Positions 7,914-16,901 of a stretch of 64,000 nt of DNA are shown here, one piece after another. Numbering within the stretch: the first letter of the stretch is position 1; the number at the start of each line of letters is the position of its first letter. A program made the position numbers and the translations under genes. Location: NCBI GenBank assembly GCA_944321735.1, contig CALUMK010000002.1:124001-188000 (forward strand), read 5' to 3'. Below the pieces are notes generated by a model that was not told the origin of the DNA, did no database searches, and saw only the letters and a program-made list of their open reading frames with translations. Source of the stretch: an uncultured Bacteroidales bacterium. Lineage in GTDB: Bacteria; Bacteroidota; Bacteroidia; Bacteroidales; P3.

Positions 7914-10900
7914 ATGGAAATGAATCAAGGAAAATTTTTGTCGTTGCGGAAAGACTATCCTCTTTTTGTCTATCGTAGTTTCGAATATCGGAAGACCCGG
8001 AAGGCTTTTTGTCTGTCCTTCCATTTTTCGGTTTGCAATGCCAAAGGGGAAGAGATTCATTCTTTCAGGCCGGATTTGACGTTCCCGATGCGGGATTTCT
8101 ACCATACCGGGCGGATTCCAAAAGATGAATTGCGCAAGCTGGTGTTCCATTGCGGCATGATGGAACTGATCAGCTATTGGAAATGCGTTTGCAGTCCTTG
8201 GGTCAGGATTGAGTGCGGGGAATTGGACGAGGCGCAGATGGGCTGGTTCAAGAAGTTGTATTTCAGTGGGTTGGGCGAGTTTTTCTATTTGAATGGAATT
8301 GAGACGTATTTGGATTCTTTCATGCAGATGGAATGTTGCCCGGTGGAGGATGGGCGCTTGCTGTATGCGGCAGAGACGGCATCGGTCTTGAAGAAAGCGG
8401 GTTCGGGCAAGACGGCTTCCGTGTCGAAAAGGCCGGGCCTCTGTTTTTCGGACGAGGTCTTGGTGCCGGTAGGCGGGGGCAAGGATTCGGTGGTGACGCT
8501 GGAGATATTGAAGAAGCATCATCCGGGAGCCGTGATGCCTATGGTTGTCAATTCCAGAGGGGCGACCCGGACTTGCTGCATGCAGGCGGGCTTCGAGGAC
8601 GAGGATTGCGTGTTGGTGAACCGGACGATAGACCCGCATCTTTTGGAACTCAATGCCCAAGGTTACCTGAACGGGCATACGCCTTTCTCGGCCATGCTGG
8701 CTTTCGTGACGCTTTTGGCATCGGCTTTCACCGGCTACCGGCATATCGCGCTCAGCAATGAGAACAGCGCCAACGAGAGCACGGTACGCGGGGAGAATGT
8801 GAACCATCAGTATTCCAAGAGTCTGGAGTTCGAGAACGATTTCCGGGAATACGTGCGGACGTATATCGGAGCCGAATATGATTATTTCAGTTTCCTGCGG
8901 CCGTTGAATGAGATCGGCATTGCGCGTTTGTTCGCTTCCATCCCATTGTACCATAGTATTTTCAGGAGCTGCAATGCGGGCAGCAAGACCGATTCCTGGT
9001 GCGGGAAATGCCCTAAATGCCTTTTTGCGTTCATTATCCTTTGTCCTTTTTTAGGTATAGGGAAAACGAGCCGGATTTTCGGGAAGAACCTGCTGGATGA
9101 CAGGGATTTGCAGGGATTCTTGGACGATCTTTGCGGCAAGGCGGCGGTCAAGCCTTTCGAGTGCGTGGGGACGGTGGACGAGGTGAACTGGAGCTTGCGG
9201 CAGCTTAGGGCGTACGCTTCGGAAAATGCGTTGCTGCGGTATTATTTCGGCATTCCGGAGGGCGAGGATTCCGGAGGAAATGACAAGCTGCGTCCGGCTG
9301 TTCCGGTCGGGGACGCGGATGCCTTGCTGGAGGAATTTTCTTCGGAGAACAATGTGCCGGGAAACTTGTCGGCGGAGTTGCGGGAGGCGGTGGCTGAGGT
9401 TCGGTTGCGGCAGGATGCGGCTTCGGAAACCGGGCATCTGATTCGGAATCCGTTGCCGGATACGGTCTGCGAGGCTTTCCGGCCGTTTTTCGAGAAAGCG
9501 GGACCGGTGGCTGTCTTGGGCTTTGGCCGGGAAGGGCAAAGTACCTATCGTTTTGTTCGGAAGTTGTTGCCAGCGAAAGAGATATGGGTGATAGACCGCA
9601 ACGAGGCGGTGCGGCGGCATTTGCTTTTAGCGGAAGACAAGGCGGTGCGTTTTCTGACCGGCGATGCCTATTTGGAAGATTTTGCGGCCAAGATGCGTGC
9701 GGGGGCTTTCGGCATCGTGATGAAGACGCCGGGGATTTCGTTGAAGGATTATCCGGATTTGCTGGCCTCGCCCTCGCTGAGTTCGCAAGCGGATTTGTTC
9801 CTGCGGGTCTATGCGCCGCAGGTTATCGGCATTACCGGTACCAAGGGCAAAAGCACGACCACGCTGCTGACCTATCATCTGTTGCAGGTGAATCGTCCTT
9901 GCCTCTTAGCGGGCAATATGGGCTTGCCGTTCTTTGAAATTCTGGACGAGATTGGGCCCAATACATGGATTGTCTGCGAGTTTTCGGCCCATCAGCTGGA
10001 GCAGGTGAAACGGGCGCCGCGTATCGGGGTGCTGCTCAACCTCTACGAGGAGCATCTGGATCATTACCGGAGCTATTTGGATTACCAGCAGGCCAAGATG
10101 AATATCGCCGGGCGGGGTGTCGTGGGTGAGGAAGCCGAAGCGAAGGCGGCCGATAGGGTTTGGCCGGAAGATGAGGGGAAAAGGTTTTTGATTTATAATG
10201 AGGATGATGGGCTTGTGTGTGAACGGATAGAGGAACGTTTTCCGGAAATGCTTTCCGGGGATTCCTTGGTTTCATTTTTGCCATTTTCCTTGCGAAACAG
10301 GGCTGCGTTGTATTTGAACAGGAAGAACCGGGTGGTGGCTTGTTCTAAGGAAAGGAAGCCGAAGGAGGTAGTGTTTGATTTGTCCCAACCGAATCCTTTG
10401 ATAGGCAAGCATAATGTGCGGAATCTGATGGCGGCTTTGCTGGCGGCGCATGCCACGGGCGTGCCTTACGGGAATCTTGTGGGGCGTATCGCTTCGTTCA
10501 AGCCCTTGCCGCACCGTCTGGAGTATGTGGGTTGCGTGGACGGAGTCTATTATTTTGATGATTCCATTTCGACGATTCCGGAGGCTGCCGTGATTGCTGT
10601 GGAAAGCCTGATTGGATTGCCTTATGTGAAAGGGGTGGATACCTTGATTCTGGGCGGGTTCGACAGGGGGATTGACTATAGGGAGCTGCAGATGTACTTA
10701 TGCTTGAAACGTGTGCGGAATGTGGCTTTTACCGGTATGGCAGGGCGGAGGATCCTAAGCAACTTGCTACGTTGGCTGCTTTGGGGAGTGCTTGATGATG
10801 AGAAGCGGGCGATGAAGGCCAGGGAGGGGCTCGAAGGGACTGTGCAGAAGCCGGACGGGGAGGTGGTGCTGGAAAACTGTCTTTATTCGGACGATTACCG

Positions 10901-11051
10901 GAAGATTGTTTCTTGGGCCAAGCGGGTGACGCGGCCGGGCTATGCCTGCGTGTTGTCCCCGGCGGCGGCCAGCTACGACTGTTTCAAGAATTTCGAGGAG
11001 CGGGGCGAGGTGTTCAAGCGTTTGGTGCTGAATAAGGAAGCGGGCGAGTGA
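7914..11051 (+). CDS. Fusion of MurL-like UDP-MurNAc-L-Ala-L-Glu epimerase and MurD-like L-glutamate ligase
   Basis: A 1045-residue fusion. Residues 1 to about 450 look like MurL, the ATP-dependent epimerase known from Xanthomonas. They hold a PP-loop-like VPVGGGKDS (residues 184-192), the segment SNENSANEST, and a cysteine cluster WCGKCPKC (362-369). From about 530 the chain is a Mur ligase of the MurD type. It has a Rossmann start AVLGFGREGQSTY, the ATP loop GTKGKSTT (642-649), the central EFSAHQLEQ and LNLYEEHLDHY motifs, and the C-terminal domain with HRLEYVG..DGVYYFDDS. In the alternative route a MurD2 ligase adds L-glutamate to UDP-MurNAc-L-alanine and MurL inverts it to D-glutamate. 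Here both steps seem to sit in one chain, with the epimerase first. A 40-residue insert (about 740-780) interrupts the ligase. The family assignment is from memory of the motifs. Confidence 0.82.
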   Translation: MEMNQGKFLSLRKDYPLFVYRSFEYRKTRKAFCLSFHFSVCNAKGEEIHSFRPDLTFPMRDFYHTGRIPKDELRKLVFHCGMMELISYWKCVCSPWVRIECGELDEAQMGWFKKLYFSGLGEFFYLNGIETYLDSFMQMECCPVEDGRLLYAAETASVLKKAGSGKTASVSKRPGLCFSDEVLVPVGGGKDSVVTLEILKKHHPGAVMPMVVNSRGATRTCCMQAGFEDEDCVLVNRTIDPHLLELNAQGYLNGHTPFSAMLAFVTLLASAFTGYRHIALSNENSANESTVRGENVNHQYSKSLEFENDFREYVRTYIGAEYDYFSFLRPLNEIGIARLFASIPLYHSIFRSCNAGSKTDSWCGKCPKCLFAFIILCPFLGIGKTSRIFGKNLLDDRDLQGFLDDLCGKAAVKPFECVGTVDEVNWSLRQLRAYASENALLRYYFGIPEGEDSGGNDKLRPAVPVGDADALLEEFSSENNVPGNLSAELREAVAEVRLRQDAASETGHLIRNPLPDTVCEAFRPFFEKAGPVAVLGFGREGQSTYRFVRKLLPAKEIWVIDRNEAVRRHLLLAEDKAVRFLTGDAYLEDFAAKMRAGAFGIVMKTPGISLKDYPDLLASPSLSSQADLFLRVYAPQVIGITGTKGKSTTTLLTYHLLQVNRPCLLAGNMGLPFFEILDEIGPNTWIVCEFSAHQLEQVKRAPRIGVLLNLYEEHLDHYRSYLDYQQAKMNIAGRGVVGEEAEAKAADRVWPEDEGKRFLIYNEDDGLVCERIEERFPEMLSGDSLVSFLPFSLRNRAALYLNRKNRVVACSKERKPKEVVFDLSQPNPLIGKHNVRNLMAALLAAHATGVPYGNLVGRIASFKPLPHRLEYVGCVDGVYYFDDSISTIPEAAVIAVESLIGLPYVKGVDTLILGGFDRGIDYRELQMYLCLKRVRNVAFTGMAGRRILSNLLRWLLWGVLDDEKRAMKAREGLEGTVQKPDGEVVLENCLYSDDYRKIVSWAKRVTRPGYACVLSPAAASYDCFKNFEERGEVFKRLVLNKEAGE

Positions 11052-11123
11052 AGGGAAAGTGAGCGAGAGGTTCGCCGGTTTTGGCTATAGTCGGAGGTTG
11101 GGATAGAAAAGCGGTGGCGGGTC

Positions 11124-11154
11124 TTGGCGAGTCTGTGCCAAAAGTATAATTTTG
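11124..11154 (+). promoter_or_regulatory. Promoter of ftcD
   Basis: TTGG at 11124-11127 lies 19 bases before a perfect -7 box TAATTTTG at 11147-11154, a typical Bacteroidota promoter. The predicted leader of roughly 90 bases to the ATG at 11248 is long for this window. I see no known riboswitch in it; it ends in an A/T-rich stretch before the start codon. Confidence 0.65.
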
Positions 11155-11247
11155 CAGGCTCGGATTGGGCGAGGGACTGGCGTGCGCTTCCTCCTTTGGG
11201 TTCGCATCCCTCCTAAAAAAAGAAATAATTTAATTTTTTGATATACA

Positions 11248-12936
11248 ATGAAAAAAATCATCGAGTGCGTGCCTAACTTCAGCGAAGGCCGCGACATGTC
11301 GGTTATCAAGCAGATTACCGATGAAGTGGAAAAGATTGAAGGTGTGAAGCTTCTGGATGTGGATCCGGGGCAGGCGACCAACCGTACCGTGGTCACTTTC
11401 GTGGGCGAACCGGATGCGGTGGTGGAAGCTGCGTTCCAGGCTATCAAGAAAGCGGGCCAAATCATTGATATGCGCCAGCATCATGGGGAACATCCTCGTT
11501 TCGGGGCTACGGACGTTTGTCCTTTGGTTCCGGTGGCGGGCATCACGATGGAAGAGACTGTGGAATACGCCCGGGCTTTGGCCAAGAGAGTGGGCGAGGA
11601 GCTGGGCATCCATGTGTACTGCTACGAAAATGCGGCTTTCGACCCGCGTCGGCGCAACTTGGCTTACTGCCGTGCCGGGGAATACGAAGGCTTGAAGGAC
11701 AAGATTGCCACGCCCGACGGCAAGCCGGATTTCGGACCGGCCGAGTTCAATGCGTTCTCGGGGGCTACGGCTATCGGGGCGCGTGACTTCTTGGTGGCTA
11801 TCAACTATAATTTGAACACTACTTCGACCCGGCGGGCCAATGCTATTGCGTTCGATGTCCGCGAAAAGGGCCGTCCGATGCGCGAAGGTGGCAAGGTGAC
11901 CGGCAAGCCGATGAAGGACGAGAAGGGCAACACGATTATGATTCCGGGTACGTTGAAGGCGACCAAGGCGATTGGCTGGTACATTGAAGAATACGGGATT
12001 GCTCAGGTTTCGATGAACATTACCAATATCTCGGTAACGCCGGTGCATGTGGCTTACGAGGAAGTGTTTGCCAAGGCGGCGGCTCGCGGGGTGCGTGTCA
12101 CGGGGGCTGAAATCGTGGGTTTGGTTCCCAAGAAGTGCCTGATTGATGCCGGTAAGTATTATCTGGCCAAGCAGCAGCGTTCGTTGGGCGTGGACGAAAA
12201 GGAAATCATCAAGATTGCCGTCAAGTCGATGGGCTTGGACGATTTGCGTCCGTTCAATCCGGAAGAAAAGGTGATTGAATACGTGATGGAGGCCGACAAC
12301 GAGCAGAAGAAGCTGGTGGACATGACTTGCACGGGCTTTGCCAACGAGACGGCCAGCGAGTCCCCGGCGCCCGGCGGCGGTTCCATTTCGGCTTACATGG
12401 GTTCGTTGGCGGCGGCACTGGGTACGATGGTGGCCAACCTTTCGAGCCACAAGGCCGGTTGGGACGATCGTTGGAAGGAGTTCTCCGACTGGGCTGAAAA
12501 GGGTCAGGCGGTCAAGGACGAGCTGTTGCATTTGGTGGACGAGGATACCAATGCGTTCAACAAGATCATGGATGCGTTCGGGATGCCCAAGAAGACCGAT
12601 GAGGACAAGGCGGCTCGCACGGCGGCTATCCAGGCGGCTACCAAGTATGCTACCGAAGTGCCTTTCCGCACGATGAAGAAGGCTTTCGAGGCTTTTGAAG
12701 TGGTTCGGGCGATGGCCGAGGAAGGCAATCCCAATTCGGTTTCGGATGCCGGCGTGGGTGCGCTCTGCGCTCGTTCGGCGGTCTTGGGGGCTTACCTGAA
12801 TGTCCGTATCAATGCGGCGGGCTTGAAGGATCGCGCTTTTGCGGATTCCATCTTGGCCGAAGCCAAGGCGATTGCCGACAAGGCGGTGGCCGAAGAAAAG
12901 GAAATCCTGGATATCGTGAATGCCAAGATTGGATAG
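11248..12936 (+). CDS. ftcD: Glutamate formimidoyltransferase / formimidoyl-THF cyclodeaminase
   Basis: A 562-residue bifunctional enzyme of histidine breakdown and folate metabolism. Residues 1 to about 330 are the formiminotransferase, which moves the formimino group from N-formimino-glutamate to tetrahydrofolate (start KKIIECVPNFSEGRD, then HHGEHPRFGATDVCPL). Residues about 365-562 are the cyclodeaminase, which makes methenyl-THF and ammonia (SPAPGGGSISAYMGSLAAALGTMVANL). The fused form is known in animals and many Bacteroidota. No other hut gene is adjacent, which is unusual because these are often clustered. It is a single transcription unit bounded by its own promoter and a strong terminator. 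Confidence 0.95.
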   Translation: MKKIIECVPNFSEGRDMSVIKQITDEVEKIEGVKLLDVDPGQATNRTVVTFVGEPDAVVEAAFQAIKKAGQIIDMRQHHGEHPRFGATDVCPLVPVAGITMEETVEYARALAKRVGEELGIHVYCYENAAFDPRRRNLAYCRAGEYEGLKDKIATPDGKPDFGPAEFNAFSGATAIGARDFLVAINYNLNTTSTRRANAIAFDVREKGRPMREGGKVTGKPMKDEKGNTIMIPGTLKATKAIGWYIEEYGIAQVSMNITNISVTPVHVAYEEVFAKAAARGVRVTGAEIVGLVPKKCLIDAGKYYLAKQQRSLGVDEKEIIKIAVKSMGLDDLRPFNPEEKVIEYVMEADNEQKKLVDMTCTGFANETASESPAPGGGSISAYMGSLAAALGTMVANLSSHKAGWDDRWKEFSDWAEKGQAVKDELLHLVDEDTNAFNKIMDAFGMPKKTDEDKAARTAAIQAATKYATEVPFRTMKKAFEAFEVVRAMAEEGNPNSVSDAGVGALCARSAVLGAYLNVRINAAGLKDRAFADSILAEAKAIADKAVAEEKEILDIVNAKIG

Positions 12937-13006
12937 TAACGTGTTTATGATACGCCTGATATAGGCGGCCTTGAGGTTTTGATGTCTTGAAGGCTGTCAG
13001 ATGCGA

Positions 13007-13042
13007 AAAGTCCCGGCTGCGTTTTGCGGTCGGGACTTTTTT
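13007..13042 (+). terminator. Intrinsic terminator of ftcD
   Basis: AAAAGTCCCGGC / GTCGGGACTTTTTT form a GC-rich stem with a short loop and a run of six T, 70 bases after the ftcD stop. Confidence 0.88.
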
Positions 13043-13122
13043 GCAGGGAGAGCAGGTGTGGGATTTTGAGAAATTCTTCAGTTTGGCAGAATTGCCTTTA
13101 CAGGCGGAAGCCAAAGTTCTGC

Positions 13123-13575
13123 TTAGTAGTCTATTTCCATAGGAAGGTAGGACTTGGCGCTGAAAGTGCATTCCCGGCCATCGGACAGTCGGACTTCGAT
13201 TTCCCGGCGGTCTTGTTCCATGGACCAGATGCCGGTCACGTGGGGAAAGTTCTGGCTGATGAAGGCTTGGATGGGTTCGGGAATCAGCGATGCCGGAAGC
13301 GGTTTTTGCCGCTGGCTGATTTTCTTCCATCGGCCGTTCCGCCGGAACTCGATGACGGTGCCGTCTTTGAACTGCACCTTGTATTCCACTTCCACGCCAT
13401 CCACTTCTTTCTTGCCGCTGAGCCAGACAGAGGTCGGGTAATAGGTTTGGAGGAAGCTTTGGGCGCGGCGGGGCAGGCGATCCATCGACACGGCCTTGTC
13501 GTATTCTATGCCATCGGCCCAGACGGGGGCAGCGCATAGGGTGGCTATGAGGGCGATGAGGATTGTGCGTTTCAT
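13123..13575 (-). CDS. PepSY-like exported protein (third of a tandem trio)
   Basis: A 150-residue protein with a cleavable signal peptide (MKRTILIALIATLCAAPVWA). Two PepSY-like repeats follow: LPRRAQSFLQTYYP...EYKVQFKDGTVIEFRRNGRWKKI, then PEPIQAFISQNFP...DRREIEVRLSDGRECTF. The same pattern is seen in the two genes upstream on this strand, and it fits the Bacteroidota PepSY-like (DUF2874) family. The mature part would be periplasmic or exposed. The function is unknown; members are often proposed to inhibit or modulate other proteins. The gene is separated from its neighbour by 110 bases. Confidence 0.8.
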   Translation of the reverse strand: MKRTILIALIATLCAAPVWADGIEYDKAVSMDRLPRRAQSFLQTYYPTSVWLSGKKEVDGVEVEYKVQFKDGTVIEFRRNGRWKKISQRQKPLPASLIPEPIQAFISQNFPHVTGIWSMEQDRREIEVRLSDGRECTFSAKSYLPMEIDY

Positions 13576-13685
13576 TTCTTGGGTTTTTTAGGCTTTGGTT
13601 GGAAGGGGTGAGGCTGGTTTTGCCCGGGGCGGCTCGGCAGTTTGGGGAATCCGAAACCGATGCCGGAGCAGGAACTGCTTGCCGC

Positions 13686-14180
13686 TTAATCGTCCCAGTC
13701 TATCAGCAGGAAGTTCTTCTTGCTGAAGGTGAGCTCCAATCGGTTGGTGAGTTCCACTTCAATTTCGCGGCGGTCTTGGGATATTTCCCTGACACAGAGA
13801 CCGGGATGGTTCTCGTTGATATACTCTTGGATAGGTGCAGGCACGATATCCATCGGCACGCATCCGGCCTTGTGCTTGATTTCTTTCCATTCCCCGTGGC
13901 GGTCAAAGGTGATCTGGATGCCGTCGGTCAAGATTACTTCATATTCTTTCTCCAACCATTCCAAATCCTTGCGGGCCAAGGCGGTCTTGCTGTTGCCGTA
14001 ATGGGTTTGCAGGAAGACTTGGGCTGGATCTGGCAATTGGTCGCGCAGGATGGGTTTTTCGTAATCGGCCCAAAATGGACTGAGTGCCAGTGCGATGACA
14101 ATGATGCCGGCGGGGATGCCCAGCCCAAGCAGCCATTTCTTCCACTTGGGCATGGGGTTCTTCTGTGAATTAGTCGTCAT
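13686..14180 (-). CDS. PepSY-like protein with N-terminal membrane anchor (second of trio)
   Basis: A 164-residue protein. Unlike its two neighbours it has no clear signal-peptidase site. Instead it has a positively charged N terminus and a hydrophobic helix (about residues 17-35, LLGLGIPAGIIVIALAL), so it may stay anchored in the inner membrane. The mature region repeats the trio's pattern (LPDPAQVFLQTHYG ... EYEVILTDGIQITFDRHGEWKEI ... PIQEYINENHP ... DRREIEVELTNRLELTF). The first ATG at 14180 overlaps the upstream gene by 11 bases. A second ATG at 14153 would avoid the overlap. Coupled transcription with the upstream gene is clear either way. Confidence 0.78.
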   Translation of the reverse strand: MTTNSQKNPMPKWKKWLLGLGIPAGIIVIALALSPFWADYEKPILRDQLPDPAQVFLQTHYGNSKTALARKDLEWLEKEYEVILTDGIQITFDRHGEWKEIKHKAGCVPMDIVPAPIQEYINENHPGLCVREISQDRREIEVELTNRLELTFSKKNFLLIDWDD

Positions 14181-14613
14181 ATCCGATTAATGTAAGGGTG
14201 TTGATGTCGAATTTGAGTTCGATGCCGCTGTTGAGTTCCACTTCGATGTCGCGGCTGTCGCGGTCGATGCTCTTGATGAAAGCGGTGGGCTGGTGTTGTT
14301 TTACAAAGGTAAGAATTTGTTGGGGAATTACTTGGTCGGGCAGGGCTTCGTAGGCGCGTTCGATTTTCTTCCATTCCCCGTTGCTGTTGAATTCCACTTC
14401 GGTGCGGTCGGTGTAGTAAACTTCGTATTCGCTGCCGAAGAATCCCATTTCTTCGATGGCGTAGGCGAAAGTGAGGTTGGCGAAGTTGGCCTGCAGGAAC
14501 TGCTGGGCCGTGGCGGGCAGCTTGTCGATCGTGATAGGACGTTCGTCGTTGTCGGCTTTGGCAATGGATAATGCGCTTACGGCAAACAGGGCTGCGAAAA
14601 ACAGTTTTTTCAT
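14170..14613 (-). CDS. PepSY-like exported protein (first of trio)
   Basis: A 147-residue protein with a signal peptide (MKKLFFAALFAVSALSIAKA). The mature part carries the tandem pattern LPATAQQFLQANFA ... EYEVYYTDRTEVEFNSNGEWKKIER ... QILTFVKQHQP ... DSRDIEVELNSGIELKFD, and it is clearly paralogous to the next two genes. It is the promoter-proximal gene of the trio. The family fits PepSY-like/DUF2874; the function is unknown. The acidic C terminus (IGYDD) matches the IDWDD ending of its neighbour, so the resemblance runs to the last residue. Confidence 0.82.
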   Translation of the reverse strand: MKKLFFAALFAVSALSIAKADNDERPITIDKLPATAQQFLQANFANLTFAYAIEEMGFFGSEYEVYYTDRTEVEFNSNGEWKKIERAYEALPDQVIPQQILTFVKQHQPTAFIKSIDRDSRDIEVELNSGIELKFDINTLTLIGYDD

Positions 14614-14732
14614 GGTTTTAAAAATTTTTAAGGTTAGTAATTTTGAGCTTGGCTTTTGAGTTCCGAGCCTTGCTCGTTGTTTTCACGGTGCAAAGATGGT
14701 ATGAGATTTTATAGCGAATTCAAAATGTAATT

Positions 14733-14910
14733 TTACTTTTTCTTTGCGAAAGAAAAAGTAACAAAAAGAAACTTTCGGCCCAGGACAAAAAGAGGCCATA
14801 GCGCGCTCTGCGCCTAAAGGGCAAGAACTCGCAAGGCCAAGGAAGTGCCTTGCTCAAACAGCTTGCCCTTTGACGGCTTATCGCTGCTATGGCTAATCTC
14901 TTTTTTCCTG
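14733..14910. repeat. Two-part intergenic palindrome (second repeat family)
   Basis: A perfect hairpin TTACTTTTTCTTT / AAAGAAAAAGTAA (14733-14761) is followed by a long imperfect palindrome at about 14788-14907. There, AAAAGAGGCCATAGC and AAAGGGCAAG near the left end pair with CTTGCCCTTT and GCTATGGC..CTCTTTT near the right. It lies between the divergently placed end of ispF and the start of the PepSY trio. It encodes nothing convincing and may serve as terminator for ispF. The composition differs from the GTAC-core family. Confidence 0.7.
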
Positions 14911-14973
14911 AGGCCGAGGGCCACGCGCAGGCCAAAGCTGGAGGCCGGCCCGCAGCTCAAGCAAGCCTGTCTA

Positions 14974-15456
14974 TTAGGCGTAAATCAATGCCACGGCTGA
15001 GGCGGATGCCCCTTCCTCGCGGCCTTCGAAGCCCATGTGTTCGGTGGTGGTGGCTTTGATGGAGACTTGCTCGATGCCAAGGCCGAGGACAGAAGCGATA
15101 CGTTGGCGCATCTGCGGGATATAGGAGGCAATTTTGGGGCGTTGCAGACGAATCGTGGCATCGATATTGCCGATGGCGTAATGGTGCGATGCCAGCAAGT
15201 CGGCAGTGCGCTTCAATAATATTGTACTGTCAATGTTCTTGTAGGACGGATCCTTGTCGGGAAAATGCTGTCCTATGTCTCCCAAGGCGGCGGCTCCGAG
15301 CAAGGCATCGGCAATCGCGTGCAGCAGCACATCGGCATCGGAATGGCCTAACAGGCCTTGCGTGTGCGGGACTTCAATGCCGCCGAGGATGAGCTTACGG
15401 TCGGGAGCGAATGCATGAGCGTCGTAGCCGTAGCCGATTCTGAAATTTGTATTCAT
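14974..15456 (-). CDS. ispF: 2-C-methyl-D-erythritol 2,4-cyclodiphosphate synthase
   Basis: A 160-residue enzyme of the MEP isoprenoid pathway that makes the cyclic diphosphate with loss of CMP. The zinc and substrate motifs are evident: [42 protein letters not shown], and [14 protein letters not shown] near the C terminus. The ATG at 15456 is chosen because it puts the family motif at residues 5-15; longer forms begin in poorly conserved sequence. It lies downstream of porV on the same strand, with a porV terminator between them. I see no other isoprenoid gene here. Confidence 0.95.
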   Translation of the reverse strand: MNTNFRIGYGYDAHAFAPDRKLILGGIEVPHTQGLLGHSDADVLLHAIADALLGAAALGDIGQHFPDKDPSYKNIDSTILLKRTADLLASHHYAIGNIDATIRLQRPKIASYIPQMRQRIASVLGLGIEQVSIKATTTEHMGFEGREEGASASAVALIYA

Positions 15457-15536
15457 TGTCGTGTTGCTTTTTCTTTGGATGTTCTTTTCACTCTTCACTC
15501 TGGCATGCCATTGGGGCAATGGCTTTTTTTCAAAAG

Positions 15537-15573
15537 AAAAAACCGGTCGCATGAAGTCTTGATGCGGCCGGTC
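15537..15573 (-). terminator. Intrinsic terminator of porV
   Basis: On the minus strand ACCGGCCGCAT and ATGCGACCGGT form a stem followed by TTTTTTCTTTT, about 30 bases after the porV stop. Confidence 0.85.
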
Positions 15574-15601
15574 TTCTGAGTCTTTCTCCGAGGAGGGAAG
15601 A

Positions 15602-16819
15602 TTAATTTTTCCGGTTGAAGTTGAAATTTACTCCAATGCGGAGGGTGTTCTTCAAAGGATTGGACCCCGAAACCTGGGAGGTCGGAATCAGATAAGAGAA
15701 GTCGAGGCCGATCATCTTGTAGCGCAGGCCGACACCTAAGGTGAAGTATTGGCGGTTTCCCTTCCATTTGCTTTCGTGGAAATAACCAGCACGGATGGCC
15801 AGCAGGTCTCTCCACCACCATTCGGCTCCAAGGCTCCACATGATTTCCTGCATTTCTTCCTTGAAACCGCCGGGAGCGTCGCTAAACGATTGGAAGATGC
15901 CTTGCATCACATTGACATCAGGGTCTTGGCCAATCAGGATCGGGCTTCCCAGTGAATCGATGCCGCCCGATAGAGGCGAAGTAGGTACCAGCAATTTGCT
16001 TGCTTCCCCGTAGAAGCCGACGCTGTTGTAGTCGTCGATATGCCAATTGAAACCAATCCCTAAGCGTAAGGTGGTCGGCAGAAAGTTTTTGTCTTCATCG
16101 CTGGGATTGCTGACATAACTGATTTTGTTTCCGATATTGGTGATGCTCAAACCGGCCATCAAGGTTCCTGTTTGGGCGTTTTTCAAATCGAAATCCTGGT
16201 TGTAGTACAATCCGATGTCGGCAGCGCCCGCCAATCCGGCACGGGTGTCATCTCCTTGTACGTATTGCCCCATGGTCAGATTGGAATAGATGAAGCGTCC
16301 AGTTACGGCAATCGAAAGCACGTCGATTAATTTGCGGGAATAGCTGAGGTCCACGGAGAATTCGTTGGGGCGGTAAGTAGTTCCGACCTGATCGTATTCG
16401 GTGGTAAATGTCACATCTCCCATGGAGAAATACAATAATGAGAAAGCGATGGCGCTACGGTCGTCTTTGAATTTGTAGGCTCCGCTCAAGTAGGCCAGCG
16501 ACATGTCCGGTACTAAGTTGATGAGCCAGGGGCTATAGGTCAGGCTGAAGCCGAAGTTGTCCTTCATGTACGGGTATTTGGCGGCATTGTAGTGTTGGGC
16601 GTTGAGGTCGGCCGTGGTGGCAACACCGATGTCCCCCATCCCTGCCGAGCGGGCATCCGGAGCCATGGATATGAAGGGCACCGCCGTGGAAATGGCATTA
16701 GGTGTTTGCCCTAAAACGGAATGATCCCCACTTCCGTCTTGGCCGGGTAAGATTTGCGCTTTTATGCAAGGTTGCAATGCGAATAGTGCGACCAGCAGTA
16801 ACCAGAGTTTTCTTTGCAT
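15602..16819 (-). CDS. porV: Type IX secretion outer-membrane shuttle protein PorV (LptO)
   Basis: A 405-residue outer-membrane beta-barrel protein. A signal peptide ends near IKAQILPG. It is followed by the family signature [27 protein letters not shown] and alternating beta strands, finishing with an aromatic/basic barrel end ([11 protein letters not shown]). PorV binds the C-terminal domains of cargo leaving the SprA/Sov translocon and hands them to the PorU sortase complex. In many Bacteroidota porV sits next to porU; no porU is seen in this window. A GldJ-like gene lies 2.7 kb away. The gene has its own promoter and terminator. Cargo suited to it occurs at 5764, 17229 and 33713. Confidence 0.93.
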   Translation of the reverse strand: MQRKLWLLLVALFALQPCIKAQILPGQDGSGDHSVLGQTPNAISTAVPFISMAPDARSAGMGDIGVATTADLNAQHYNAAKYPYMKDNFGFSLTYSPWLINLVPDMSLAYLSGAYKFKDDRSAIAFSLLYFSMGDVTFTTEYDQVGTTYRPNEFSVDLSYSRKLIDVLSIAVTGRFIYSNLTMGQYVQGDDTRAGLAGAADIGLYYNQDFDLKNAQTGTLMAGLSITNIGNKISYVSNPSDEDKNFLPTTLRLGIGFNWHIDDYNSVGFYGEASKLLVPTSPLSGGIDSLGSPILIGQDPDVNVMQGIFQSFSDAPGGFKEEMQEIMWSLGAEWWWRDLLAIRAGYFHESKWKGNRQYFTLGVGLRYKMIGLDFSYLIPTSQVSGSNPLKNTLRIGVNFNFNRKN

Positions 16820-16871
16820 TAGCTTATGTTGTTTTAAGGTTGTTTTTGCAGTAAAACCGAACCAAAGCGGG

Positions 16872-16901
16872 CAAAATTAAGAAAATCCGTAAAATGACAA
16901 A
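16872..16901 (-). promoter_or_regulatory. Promoter of porV
   Basis: On the minus strand a TTTG (16898-16901) is followed 18 bases later by TAATTTTG (16872-16879), a good match to the Bacteroidota -33/-7 pattern. It predicts a leader of about 45 bases. The 409-base divergent region 16820-17228 holds this promoter and a weaker one facing the other way; I see nothing else in it. Confidence 0.7.

Noticed and set aside
11155-11247. Riboswitch in the long ftcD leader
   Set aside because: I see no known riboswitch motif or strong conserved stem; only the promoter and an A/T-rich run are supported.
11230-12531. 433-residue antisense frame in ftcD
   Set aside because: Shadow frame with high His/Arg/Leu content, opposite a certain bifunctional enzyme.
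14720-14935. 71-residue minus-strand open frame
   Set aside because: It spans the palindromic element between ispF and the PepSY genes and has no domain or start signal.
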